DNA from: an uncultured Erysipelotrichaceae bacterium
GTDB taxonomy: Bacteria; Bacillota_I; Bacilli_A; RF39; UBA660
NCBI GenBank assembly: GCA_902783435.1
Contig: CACZQV010000051.1
Span: 1-18,260 of the forward strand
Direction: 5' to 3'
Length of the DNA: 18,260 nucleotides
Shown here: positions 7,252 to 14,348 of the stretch, piece by piece
Position numbering within the stretch: the stretch's first letter is position 1
Layout: every line of letters begins with the position of its first letter
The notes under the pieces: model-generated
The model's database searches: none
What the model saw: the letters and a program-made list of their open reading frames with translations, nothing else
What the model was told of the DNA's origin: nothing
Position numbers and translations under genes: made by a program

Positions 7252-7993
7252 ACAAGCTAGAAGCATTTTTACTAGTAATTTTTGCTACTTCTTCTTCTTT
7301 AATTTTTAGTATTTCTGATAACTTTTTAGAAACATAAGGAACATATTTAGATGAATTTTGATGACCTCTATATGGTTCTGGAGTTAAATAAGGTGCATCA
7401 GTTTCAAGTACTATATTATTAAGTCCTATTTCTTCTATTACTTTATATAAATTACTATTCTTAAAAGTAACCACTCCACCTATACCTAACATATATCCTT
7501 TAGAAATATATATCTTAGCTGTTTCTAAGCTTCCACTAAAACAATGAATATCACACTTAACTTCAGGATATTCTGATAAAATCTCAATAGTATCAGAAGT
7601 TGCATCTCTAGAGTGAATAACTACTGGTAAATAATTTCTTTTTGCCATATCCATTTGTTTTCTAAATAAAGATTTTTGTTCTTCAATATCTTCTTTTCCA
7701 TAATGATAATCAAGACCAATTTCGCCAATACCTACTACCTTTTTATTTTTGATTTGTTCTTCTAACAACAATAAATCATCATCTGTAGTAATATTAACTT
7801 CACTAGGATGATATCCAATAGTAGCATAAACATCAGGATATTTAGATATTAATTCTAAAGATTCAATAATAGTATCACGAGTACACCCAGATATTATAAT
7901 CTTATCAATACCAGCTTTTCTATTTTCTTCAATTACCTTATCAATATCATCATAGTCTTCAATTGATAAATGACAATGAGTATCTATATACAT
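7238..7993 (-). CDS. tatD: TatD-family metal-dependent deoxyribonuclease
   Basis: TatD/YcfH-type TIM-barrel hydrolase; characterised members are 3'-5' exonucleases acting on DNA (and RNA) in repair and quality control. The 251 residues contain all metal-ligand motifs: DTHCHL (His6, His8), the GYHPSE loop, GEIGLDYH (Glu91), VVIHSRDA (His127), DIHCFSG (His150), and LETDAPYLTP (Asp199). Length is typical. ATG at 7993 with AAAGGGTGAT, which overlaps the end of the GT4 gene 11 bases upstream, so the two are probably cotranscribed. metG-tatD adjacency in Firmicutes is interrupted here by two glycosyltransferases. Confidence 0.95.
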   Translation of the reverse strand: MYIDTHCHLSIEDYDDIDKVIEENRKAGIDKIIISGCTRDTIIESLELISKYPDVYATIGYHPSEVNITTDDDLLLLEEQIKNKKVVGIGEIGLDYHYGKEDIEEQKSLFRKQMDMAKRNYLPVVIHSRDATSDTIEILSEYPEVKCDIHCFSGSLETAKIYISKGYMLGIGGVVTFKNSNLYKVIEEIGLNNIVLETDAPYLTPEPYRGHQNSSKYVPYVSKKLSEILKIKEEEVAKITSKNASSLFDLK

Positions 7994-8004
7994 ATAATCA
8001 CCCT

Positions 8005-8985
8005 TTATTTAAAAATTTCTTTCCATTCTTCTATTTCTGGACGATACTTATAACTCCTTAAATTTTCTTTTAAAGTATCTTTTTCTTCTAATAATCTTTT
8101 TACTACTTTACTATAATCTTTTTCTGCTAAATCAACCATTATTCCATTATAACCATCTTTTATTTGTTCATATGAACTTTTAAAGTTAGTTACCAAAACA
8201 GGTACATCTAATACCTTAGCTTCAGTTATACTATTACACCAACTTTCATCATCACTTAACTGTACTAAATAATCACTATTTTTAACATAATTATATGGAT
8301 TATCTCTATATCCTACAAATATTACTTTCTTATAATCTTCAAATAACTTTCTATATTCAATTTCTCTTTTTCTACCTTTTCCTACTATATTTACTATATA
8401 TGGAATACTCTCTTTTTCTAATTCTTTAACAAGTAATAATAATCTTTCAAATCCCTTACCACTACTTATTCTAGAAACTACACATAATTTTAAAGTATTA
8501 GATGGTATATCAACTAATGGATTATCTTCTTTACTTAATTCAATAAGATTATCATTTAAGAAATTATGTATAACCATACCTTCTTTTTTAATATTTAAAC
8601 CAGATTTAACTGCATTACTTACACATATAAAATTACTACAATCATTAACAAAATCTTCATTATCTAATAAACAGTCTGGTAAAATTCTAGGCATACTATG
8701 AATCCACGCAATATACTCTGATGCCTCTATCATATTCTTATATTTATAATAATCAAAATATAAATAACACCACACACATTTATCACACTTAATTTTCATA
8801 CCATCAGTAAGCTTAGTTACTTTAGCATATTGAGAAATAATATCTACAATATTTTGATCAACTATACTATCATCAAAATAACAAACTTCAAATTCATAAT
8901 CATTTTTTAATTGTTTAGTTAAATTTTCAATACATTTTTCTATACCACCACTAATTAATGTCTTATTAAATAATACTATTTTCAT
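8005..8985 (-). CDS. GT-B glycosyltransferase, family 4 (GT4)
   Basis: Retaining glycosyltransferase of the GT4 type, transferring a sugar from a nucleotide donor; acceptor unknown, probably a surface polysaccharide or glycolipid. The 326 residues show the N-terminal SGGIEKCIENL loop (12-22), IAWIHSMPR (92-100), ICVSNAVKSGL before the interdomain linker, then the donor-binding domain beginning CVVSRISSGKGFERLL (Arg172, Lys177), VGYRDNP, and the EX7E motif ESWCNSITE (Glu247 and Glu255) with AKVLDVPVLVTN. ATG at 8985 with AGAGGTG 8 bases away. No signal peptide or membrane helix. It leads directly into tatD and is divergent from the GT2 gene, sharing a 109-base intergenic region. Confidence 0.9.
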   Translation of the reverse strand: MKIVLFNKTLISGGIEKCIENLTKQLKNDYEFEVCYFDDSIVDQNIVDIISQYAKVTKLTDGMKIKCDKCVWCYLYFDYYKYKNMIEASEYIAWIHSMPRILPDCLLDNEDFVNDCSNFICVSNAVKSGLNIKKEGMVIHNFLNDNLIELSKEDNPLVDIPSNTLKLCVVSRISSGKGFERLLLLVKELEKESIPYIVNIVGKGRKREIEYRKLFEDYKKVIFVGYRDNPYNYVKNSDYLVQLSDDESWCNSITEAKVLDVPVLVTNFKSSYEQIKDGYNGIMVDLAEKDYSKVVKRLLEEKDTLKENLRSYKYRPEIEEWKEIFK

Positions 8986-9005
8986 AGTTGCAACACCTCT
9001 AAAAG

Positions 9006-9034
9006 ATTATATAATATTGAAGAAAAAAAGTAAA
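9006..9034 (-). promoter_or_regulatory. Promoter of the GT4-tatD operon
   Basis: Minus-strand TTTACT (9034-9029) and a perfect TATAAT (9011-9006), spaced by 17 bases. It is back-to-back with the GT2 promoter, the two -35 boxes being only 5 bases apart, so a protein bound there could affect both. Confidence 0.6.
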
Positions 9035-9039
9035 ATTTC

Positions 9040-9068
9040 TTGTATTTTTAATAATTATAATGTATAAT
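9040..9068 (+). promoter_or_regulatory. Promoter of the GT2 gene
   Basis: TTGTAT (9040-9045) and a perfect TATAAT (9063-9068), spaced by 17 bases. The following leader (ATGTGC, then AAAAGAGGTT) closely resembles that of the acyltransferase gene at 15376-15351. Confidence 0.7.
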
Positions 9069-9094
9069 ATGTGCGTTGAGAAAAGAGGTTTATT

Positions 9095-9754
9095 ATGAAA
9101 ATTAGTGTGGTTATTCCTGCTTATAACGAAGAAAAATATATATCTAAAGTTATAAGATTAGTAAAAAAATGTAAATGTGCCGATGAAATAATAGTTGTAG
9201 ATAATAACTCTACTGATAATACTAGTAAAATTGCTAAGAAAAATGGAGCAATAACTGTTTTTTGTAAAGAACAAGGAAAAGGATATGCTATGGAAAAAGG
9301 CATTTCTACTGCTACAGGTGATGTATTTGTATTTTTAGATGGAGATATTTGTAACTACAAAGATAATTTTATAAATATATTAATTAATCCAATCATAAAT
9401 GATAATATAGATTTTGTTAAAGCTACTTTTGATAGAAGTGGCGGAAGAGTAACTGAATTAGTTGCTAAACCTCTACTTGAAATATTATTTCCATATCTTG
9501 GTCATTTCCAACAACCATTAAGTGGAATAATCGCAGGTAGAAAAGAAGTTTTTACAAAATTAATATTAGATAAAGACTATGGTGTTGATATTGGGCTATT
9601 AATTGATGTATATAAAGAAAATGCTAAAATACAAGAAGTTAATATAGGTAAAATCAAAAACTATTCACAAGACTGGCATAGCTTAATTGATATGTCTAAA
9701 CAAGTATCAACTGCAATCTTAAAAAGAGCAGATTATAGTATTGAAAAAAGATAA
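9095..9754 (+). CDS. GT-A glycosyltransferase, family 2 (GT2)
   Basis: Inverting-type nucleotide-sugar transferase of the GT2 fold, resembling small dolichol-phosphate-mannose-synthase-like and glucosyl-3-phosphoglycerate-synthase-like enzymes. The 219 residues start with ISVVIPAYNEEKYI (3-16), followed by EIIVVDNNSTDNT (31-43), KGYAMEKGI, and the metal-binding box VFLDGDI (Asp82, Asp84). A GRKEVF segment (about 149-154) and DYGVDIGLLIDV, with the catalytic-acid region, follow. No membrane helix is seen, so it is presumably cytosolic. It is the only plus-strand gene in the window and has its own promoter. GAGG lies 6 bases before the ATG. Its stop lies inside a bidirectional terminator shared with metG. 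Donor and acceptor cannot be read from the sequence. Confidence 0.9.
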   Translation: MKISVVIPAYNEEKYISKVIRLVKKCKCADEIIVVDNNSTDNTSKIAKKNGAITVFCKEQGKGYAMEKGISTATGDVFVFLDGDICNYKDNFINILINPIINDNIDFVKATFDRSGGRVTELVAKPLLEILFPYLGHFQQPLSGIIAGRKEVFTKLILDKDYGVDIGLLIDVYKENAKIQEVNIGKIKNYSQDWHSLIDMSKQVSTAILKRADYSIEKR

Positions 9755-9776
9755 TCATTATTGATTATCTTTTTTT
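9744..9776. terminator. Bidirectional terminator between GT2 and metG
   Basis: Perfect 14-pair inverted repeat: arm 9744-9757 (AAAAAAGATAATCA), loop TTAT, arm 9762-9775, with T-runs on both strands. The GT2 TAA (9752-9754) and the metG TAA (9760-9758) are both inside it, and the two genes are only 3 bases apart. Confidence 0.9.
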
Positions 9777-11305
9777 ACGTCTATTCTCATAAATAATGGA
9801 GTTGGAGTAGTTAATTCATAACTATTATCTTCAACATATTTTAATTCAGTATTATCATTATTTATTTGTTTTATAATTTCTTCACTAGTTTTAGTTAAGA
9901 ATGGATTTAAAATTAAAGCACTTACTCTAATAGCTTCTAATAAATTATAAATAACTGTCTCTAATCTATCTTTTAAATTTTCATCTTTTGCTAAAACCCA
10001 TGGAGTAGTTTCATCTATATATTTATTACTAGCTCTAAGTAAATTAAATATTTCACTTATCGCATCACTTATTTGTAAATCATCCATTTTCTTAGATACT
10101 TTTTCATATAACGAATTAATATTATTAATAAATTCTTTATCTAATTCATCACTTACACCTTTATTAGTAACTTTACCATCAAAGTATTTATTACCCATAG
10201 ATATAGTTCTTTGAACTAAATTACCTAAAATATTTGCAAGATCTCCATTAATTCTTTCAATTAATAAATCTCTAGTAAATACACCATCTTGAGCAAATGG
10301 AATTTCATGTAAGAAATAATATCTAACAGCATCTACACCAAATTCTTCTACTAAGTCATCTGCATATATTACGTTACCACGAGATTTACTCATCTTACCA
10401 TCACTCATAATTAACCATGGATGTCCAAATACTTGTTTTGGCATTGGAATATCTAAACTCATTAAGAAACAAGGCCAATAAATAGTATGGAATCTAATAA
10501 TATCCTTACCAATTAAATGAAGATCAGCTGGCCATTTATATTTAAATTCATCAGTTCCACCATCTACATCATATCCAATATTAGTAATATAGTTAGTTAA
10601 AGCATCAAGCCATACATAAACTACATGTTTAGGATCAAAATCAACTGGAATACCCCAACTAAATGAAGTTCTTGATACACATAAATCTTGTAGACCAGGT
10701 TTAATAAAGTTATTAACCATTTCATTCTTACGAGCTACTGGTTGAATAAATTCAGGATGAGATTCAATATATTCTTCTAGCTTGTGTTGATATTTACTTA
10801 ATTTAAAGAAATATGCTTCTTCTGATTTCTTCTCTACTTTTCTTCCACAATCAGGACATACTATTTCTCCATCTTCATTTTTAACTACTTGAGAATCAGT
10901 CCAGAAAGATTCATCTGGAGTACAATACCATCCTTCATATTTACCTAGATAAATATCACCCTTATCATACATATACTTAAATATATGTTGAACTACCTCT
11001 TCATGTTTCTTATCAGTAGTACGTACAAACTTATCATAACTTGTATTCATGATATCCCAAATACGTCTAATTTCTCCTGCTTTTTCATCAACAAATTCTT
11101 GTGGAGTAACGCCTTCTTCTTTAGCTTTTAATTCAATTTTTTCTCCATGTTCATCAGTACCAGTTTGAAAATAAACATCATAACCTTGTAATCTTTTAAA
11201 TCTAGCTATCGCATCAGCTAAAACAATCTCATAAGTATTACCTATATGAGGTTTACCTGAAGTATATGCAATCGCAGTACTAATATAATATTTTTCTTTT
11301 TCCAT
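9758..11305 (-). CDS. metG: Methionyl-tRNA synthetase
   Basis: Charges tRNA-Met with methionine. The 515-residue class I synthetase contains the HIGH-type motif HIGN (20-23), TGTDEHGEKIE (48-58), a zinc-binding connective insert with Cys128, Cys150 and Cys153, WLDALTNYI (232-240), and KMSKS (304-308), followed by the anticodon-binding helical domain. The insert reads CTPD where a paired CxxC is common, leaving three cysteines plus an aspartate as possible ligands. At 515 residues it lacks the C-terminal Trbp111-like tRNA-binding domain of B. subtilis MetS (about 660 residues); other bacteria also have this short form. ATG at 11305 with AGGAGG. Expression is governed by the T-box leader upstream. 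The 3' end is closed by the bidirectional terminator. Confidence 0.97.
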   Translation of the reverse strand: MEKEKYYISTAIAYTSGKPHIGNTYEIVLADAIARFKRLQGYDVYFQTGTDEHGEKIELKAKEEGVTPQEFVDEKAGEIRRIWDIMNTSYDKFVRTTDKKHEEVVQHIFKYMYDKGDIYLGKYEGWYCTPDESFWTDSQVVKNEDGEIVCPDCGRKVEKKSEEAYFFKLSKYQHKLEEYIESHPEFIQPVARKNEMVNNFIKPGLQDLCVSRTSFSWGIPVDFDPKHVVYVWLDALTNYITNIGYDVDGGTDEFKYKWPADLHLIGKDIIRFHTIYWPCFLMSLDIPMPKQVFGHPWLIMSDGKMSKSRGNVIYADDLVEEFGVDAVRYYFLHEIPFAQDGVFTRDLLIERINGDLANILGNLVQRTISMGNKYFDGKVTNKGVSDELDKEFINNINSLYEKVSKKMDDLQISDAISEIFNLLRASNKYIDETTPWVLAKDENLKDRLETVIYNLLEAIRVSALILNPFLTKTSEEIIKQINNDNTELKYVEDNSYELTTPTPLFMRIDVKKDNQ

Positions 11306-11324
11306 AATATTACCTCCTAAAAAT

Positions 11325-11552
11325 AAAAAAATTATTATAAATATAAGGACGAATTACTCGCGGTACCACCTTACTTCATAATAATTTCTATTACACACTT
11401 AAATAGTTAACGCCTATCTACGTTTATACCTACATATCGATATAAAAGTTCAGAAGCCATACCTTTATAACTATTTATACTCACTTTCACCTAACTGAGT
11501 TCTCTAATAATAAACATTGTTATAAAAGCTCTTCGTCATCACATTTGATGTG
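11325..11552 (-). promoter_or_regulatory. T-box leader, methionine-specific, controlling metG
   Basis: The minus strand carries the T-box core GGTGGTACCGCG (11370-11359). The antiterminator can form as TAAGG (11373-11369) with CCTTA (11348-11344), leaving the UGGU bulge that binds the free CCA end of uncharged tRNA. In stem I, AUG (11460-11458) followed by G in GGTATGGCTTCTGAAC is the likely specifier codon, matching methionine and the gene downstream. A 10-pair outer helix (11387-11378 with 11338-11329) encloses the antiterminator and is followed by T-rich sequence (11328-11321). It could be a terminator stem, but it is compatible with the antiterminator, so the switching mechanism is not clear. 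AGGAGG (11318-11313) and the metG ATG follow directly. Confidence 0.93.
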
Positions 11553-11555
11553 CAT

Positions 11556-11584
11556 ATCATAGCACACTATCTAAATTTAATCAA
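11556..11584 (-). promoter_or_regulatory. Promoter of the T-box/metG transcript
   Basis: Minus-strand TTGATT (11584-11579) and TATGAT (11561-11556) with a 17-base spacer; TGC before the -10 makes it an extended -10. The -35 overlaps the stop codon of the preceding gene. A small inverted repeat (CACAT/ATGTG, 11540-11552) sits around the expected start of transcription. Confidence 0.7.
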
Positions 11585-12230
11585 GATTTAATAACTTAGA
11601 ATTATCTAAAGTAAATAAATATCTATCAGTTGCTTCTTTAACTGCATTAATTAATATAGTATCTTTAACTAATATTTTTATATCAAAACTATCCATTATT
11701 TGTTTTTGATATTTTTTATTTATAAATTTAGATATTTCATCACTAATCTTATTCTTAATAGATTCATCAATATCTTTACTAAATATTTTATTAATACTTT
11801 TAATAAATACTTTCTCATATGAATCACTCATACTGATTTTTAATTCTTTTTTCAATTCTTTATCTAATGAATTAAAATCTTTTTTATAAAACTCTATTAT
11901 TTTAAAATCTTTAATAGAATTAACTTTTTTACTTAAAGTATTAATTCTTTCTTTTCTTATTTTCTCAGTAACCTTAATTATATTACTACGATAATTATCT
12001 AATAATTTTGATAACTCTTCTGTATCTAACACTATTTTATTTTTCTTAGATAAATCTAAAAACTTATTTTTTAATACATCCATTGAATCTAATGGAGGTT
12101 TATTAATCAAAGTCTTAATATCTTCATTAACAAAACTATTAGTATTATTATCTATAATATTTAATATATTATTTTTATAATTATCAAAATGTTGTTTTTT
12201 AAATTCTTTTATTTGTTCCTCTTCCATCAT
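11577..12230 (-). CDS. Uncharacterised charged helical protein, downstream partner of the histidine kinase
   Basis: I do not recognise this protein. The 217 residues are almost entirely charged and helical, rich in Lys, Asp, Glu, Asn and Ile, with no signal peptide or membrane helix and no cysteine. Likely coiled-coil stretches lie at about 70-115 (TEELSKLLDNYRSNIIKV onward) and 140-180. A conserved-looking NKPPLDSMDVLKNKFLDL segment falls near 43-60. The first of two adjacent ATGs (12230) has AGGAG spaced 7 bases; this site overlaps the TAG stop of the kinase, so the two are translated as a pair. That linkage suggests a role with the kinase (scaffold, adaptor or output), but no catalytic motif supports a specific function. 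The metG promoter begins inside its stop codon. Confidence 0.8.
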   Translation of the reverse strand: MMEEEQIKEFKKQHFDNYKNNILNIIDNNTNSFVNEDIKTLINKPPLDSMDVLKNKFLDLSKKNKIVLDTEELSKLLDNYRSNIIKVTEKIRKERINTLSKKVNSIKDFKIIEFYKKDFNSLDKELKKELKISMSDSYEKVFIKSINKIFSKDIDESIKNKISDEISKFINKKYQKQIMDSFDIKILVKDTILINAVKEATDRYLFTLDNSKLLNLD

Positions 12231-12238
12231 TTAATCTC

Positions 12239-14287
12239 CTATTCTAAAGTTGAATCATTTTCATTTGAGTTGTTATCTTCACTACCAAATACATGTGCCT
12301 CTACTCCAGCAAATCTATCTACATTAGGATCATATTTAGGGATATCAACTGTTTGTACTACTTCTGTAGGTAATTTTACTGATGATACATCAGTAGAATC
12401 GCCTTTATCAAATACTAAATCTAATTTTTCTTTTATTTGATCTTTAGTAAATGGTTTTGATATATAATCAATAAAACCTTCTTCAATATACTTTTCTTTA
12501 GCTCCAGCAACTGCATCAGCAGTAAGCGCAATAACAGGTATATTAAAGTTAGAATTTTCTTTTAATTTAGCTAAAGCTGTCTCACCACTCATATTAGGCA
12601 TCATAATATCCATTAATATTAAATCATATTCATTACCATTGATTACCTTATTTAAACATTCTTGTCCATCATATGCTTCATCTATTTCAAAATTAAAATC
12701 CTGAAGTGCACGTCTCGCCACTTTAATATTTAATTTATTATCATCGACTATTAATACTTTTTTACTATCAAAGTCCTTAGGTATTTTTACTTCGACTACT
12801 GGTATAGTTGAAACCTTAGATGCTTCTTCTTGAACTACAGCTTGTTTTATTGGAGTAAGATCAATCTTAACAGTTTGATTAGGATCAGCCATTTGACTAA
12901 TCTTTTGAGGTATTTGAACTACAAACAAAGATCCTTGTCCAAAAGTAGATTGAACATTAATTTTACCACCCATCATATCAACAAGAGCTTTTGTAATCGC
13001 AAGACCAAGTCCAGTTCCCTCAGTAGTTGTATTTTTTTCTATATCTAATCTTTCAAATTTAGTAAATAACTTATTAATATTTTCAGCCTTTATACCTCTA
13101 CCAGTATCTCTAACACTAATAACTAAATTACAAATATTATTTTGATTAATACATCTAACAGAAAGTTCTATTTCACCATTATTAGTATATTTAATAGCAT
13201 TAGTAAGTAAATTATTAACTATTTCTTTAACATGAATCTTATCACCAATTAATTCATAAGGAATATCAGGAGCAAGATTAATCTTAAAATTGATATTCTT
13301 CTCACCTATTCTTATAGCATCAATTCTAGCTAAAGACTCTATTTCTTCCTTAAAATTATATTTAACATCAACTAATTCCATCTTATTACTTTCAAGCTTA
13401 TTAATATCTAATATATTACCTACTATTTCAAGTAATGTCTTAGAAGCTTCCATTATATAATCAGCATCTTCAACTATAATAGGAGGTACTTCTTCTTTAT
13501 GATTTTGAATATCCTCACTAAAACCAACAATTGCATTTAAAGGAGTTCTAATCTCATGAGACATACTACTTAAGAAATCACTCTTAGCATTATTAGCACG
13601 TTCTGCTTGATTCTTAGCTAATGTTAATTGATTAATTATTCGTAAATCTGGATTTTCAATTGTATGAAACATTACTAAATAACTCAAAGTAAAAATGAAG
13701 GTTTCTGTTATTACTTCTGGATAATAACTTCGAAGAATCAATGCAATTATAAAAAATATAAATAAAATTGCAAATGGTAATAATTTACCTCTTTCTTCTT
13801 TATTTCTAATATAAAATAATACACAAAAAACTATTGTTAAAAACATATATAATACTATTTCAACCATAGCAGCATAATATGCAGGACCATTTAAATCTAC
13901 AGTTTCACCTTCTATAATAGTATCCATAGGTAATGCTAATATAAATAATATTACTATAGTAGTAATTATATTAAAAATAATATTCATTTTCTTACTAATT
14001 TCTTTATTAAATTTATTTAATTCAATAACGTATTTAAGTAAAAATAATAGCATTAAATCCATCATTATAAGATAAAATGATTGCAACACTCCAGTAAAAT
14101 ATAAATGTCCAACAAGCATTGCAAATAAGTAAATAACAACAGCAAATATTGAATAAATTAAATTAATAATAATTAATTTTCTATATATTATAGTTTCATA
14201 ATTCTTAACTGATCCCCTTAAAAAAAACAATACTACAAGATAAATTGCAAGTACTAGCGAACCACACGGCAACCATATTCCACTCAT
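12239..14287 (-). CDS. Hybrid sensor histidine kinase with seven membrane helices and a receiver domain
   Basis: Membrane sensor that autophosphorylates on histidine and passes the phosphate to its own receiver domain. Numbered from the ATG at 14287 (682 residues): seven hydrophobic helices occupy about 4-210, with only short loops and thus no large outside sensor domain. HisKA follows with SHEIRTPLNAIVGFSE (His244), then HATPase_c with the N box NNLLTNAIKYT, G1 DTGRGI, and G2 GTGLGLAI. A linker of about 45 residues leads to a receiver domain with VLIVDDN (Asp515, Asp516), phospho-acceptor Asp560 in LMDIMMP, Thr589 and Lys611. An acidic tail of about 55 residues ends the protein. All catalytic residues are present. 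The ATG has GGGAG upstream; a GTG at 14296 is too close to that site. No response regulator or histidine phosphotransferase gene is adjacent, so the final output is unknown. Confidence 0.93.
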   Translation of the reverse strand: MSGIWLPCGSLVLAIYLVVLFFLRGSVKNYETIIYRKLIIINLIYSIFAVVIYLFAMLVGHLYFTGVLQSFYLIMMDLMLLFLLKYVIELNKFNKEISKKMNIIFNIITTIVILFILALPMDTIIEGETVDLNGPAYYAAMVEIVLYMFLTIVFCVLFYIRNKEERGKLLPFAILFIFFIIALILRSYYPEVITETFIFTLSYLVMFHTIENPDLRIINQLTLAKNQAERANNAKSDFLSSMSHEIRTPLNAIVGFSEDIQNHKEEVPPIIVEDADYIMEASKTLLEIVGNILDINKLESNKMELVDVKYNFKEEIESLARIDAIRIGEKNINFKINLAPDIPYELIGDKIHVKEIVNNLLTNAIKYTNNGEIELSVRCINQNNICNLVISVRDTGRGIKAENINKLFTKFERLDIEKNTTTEGTGLGLAITKALVDMMGGKINVQSTFGQGSLFVVQIPQKISQMADPNQTVKIDLTPIKQAVVQEEASKVSTIPVVEVKIPKDFDSKKVLIVDDNKLNIKVARRALQDFNFEIDEAYDGQECLNKVINGNEYDLILMDIMMPNMSGETALAKLKENSNFNIPVIALTADAVAGAKEKYIEEGFIDYISKPFTKDQIKEKLDLVFDKGDSTDVSSVKLPTEVVQTVDIPKYDPNVDRFAGVEAHVFGSEDNNSNENDSTLE

Positions 14288-14311
14288 CCTAGTCACTCCC
14301 TATTCTTTATA

Positions 14312-14320
14312 ATTATAACA
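14312..14320 (-). promoter_or_regulatory. Extended -10 promoter of the histidine kinase gene
   Basis: TGTTATAAT on the minus strand starts in the last T of the upstream terminator. The -35 position (TTTAAT) is poor and lies in the terminator hairpin. The expected start near 14305 leaves the GGGAG ribosome site in the message. It has the same layout as the tilS promoter. Confidence 0.5.
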
Positions 14321-14348
14321 AAAAAAGACTTTACATTAAAGTCTTTTT
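14320..14348 (-). terminator. Rho-independent terminator of the acyltransferase gene
   Basis: Perfect 12-pair stem on the minus strand (arms 14348-14337 and 14333-14322) with a 3-base loop and seven T ending at 14320. The TAA stop (14338-14336) lies across loop and arm. Confidence 0.85.

Noticed and set aside
9121..9303. Minus-strand reading frame antisense to GT2
   Set aside because: Wholly inside a gene with clear GT2 motifs, with no ribosome site.
12189..13048. Plus-strand frames at 12189-12440 and 12830-13048 over the kinase
   Set aside because: Both are antisense to well-conserved domains and show no coding features.
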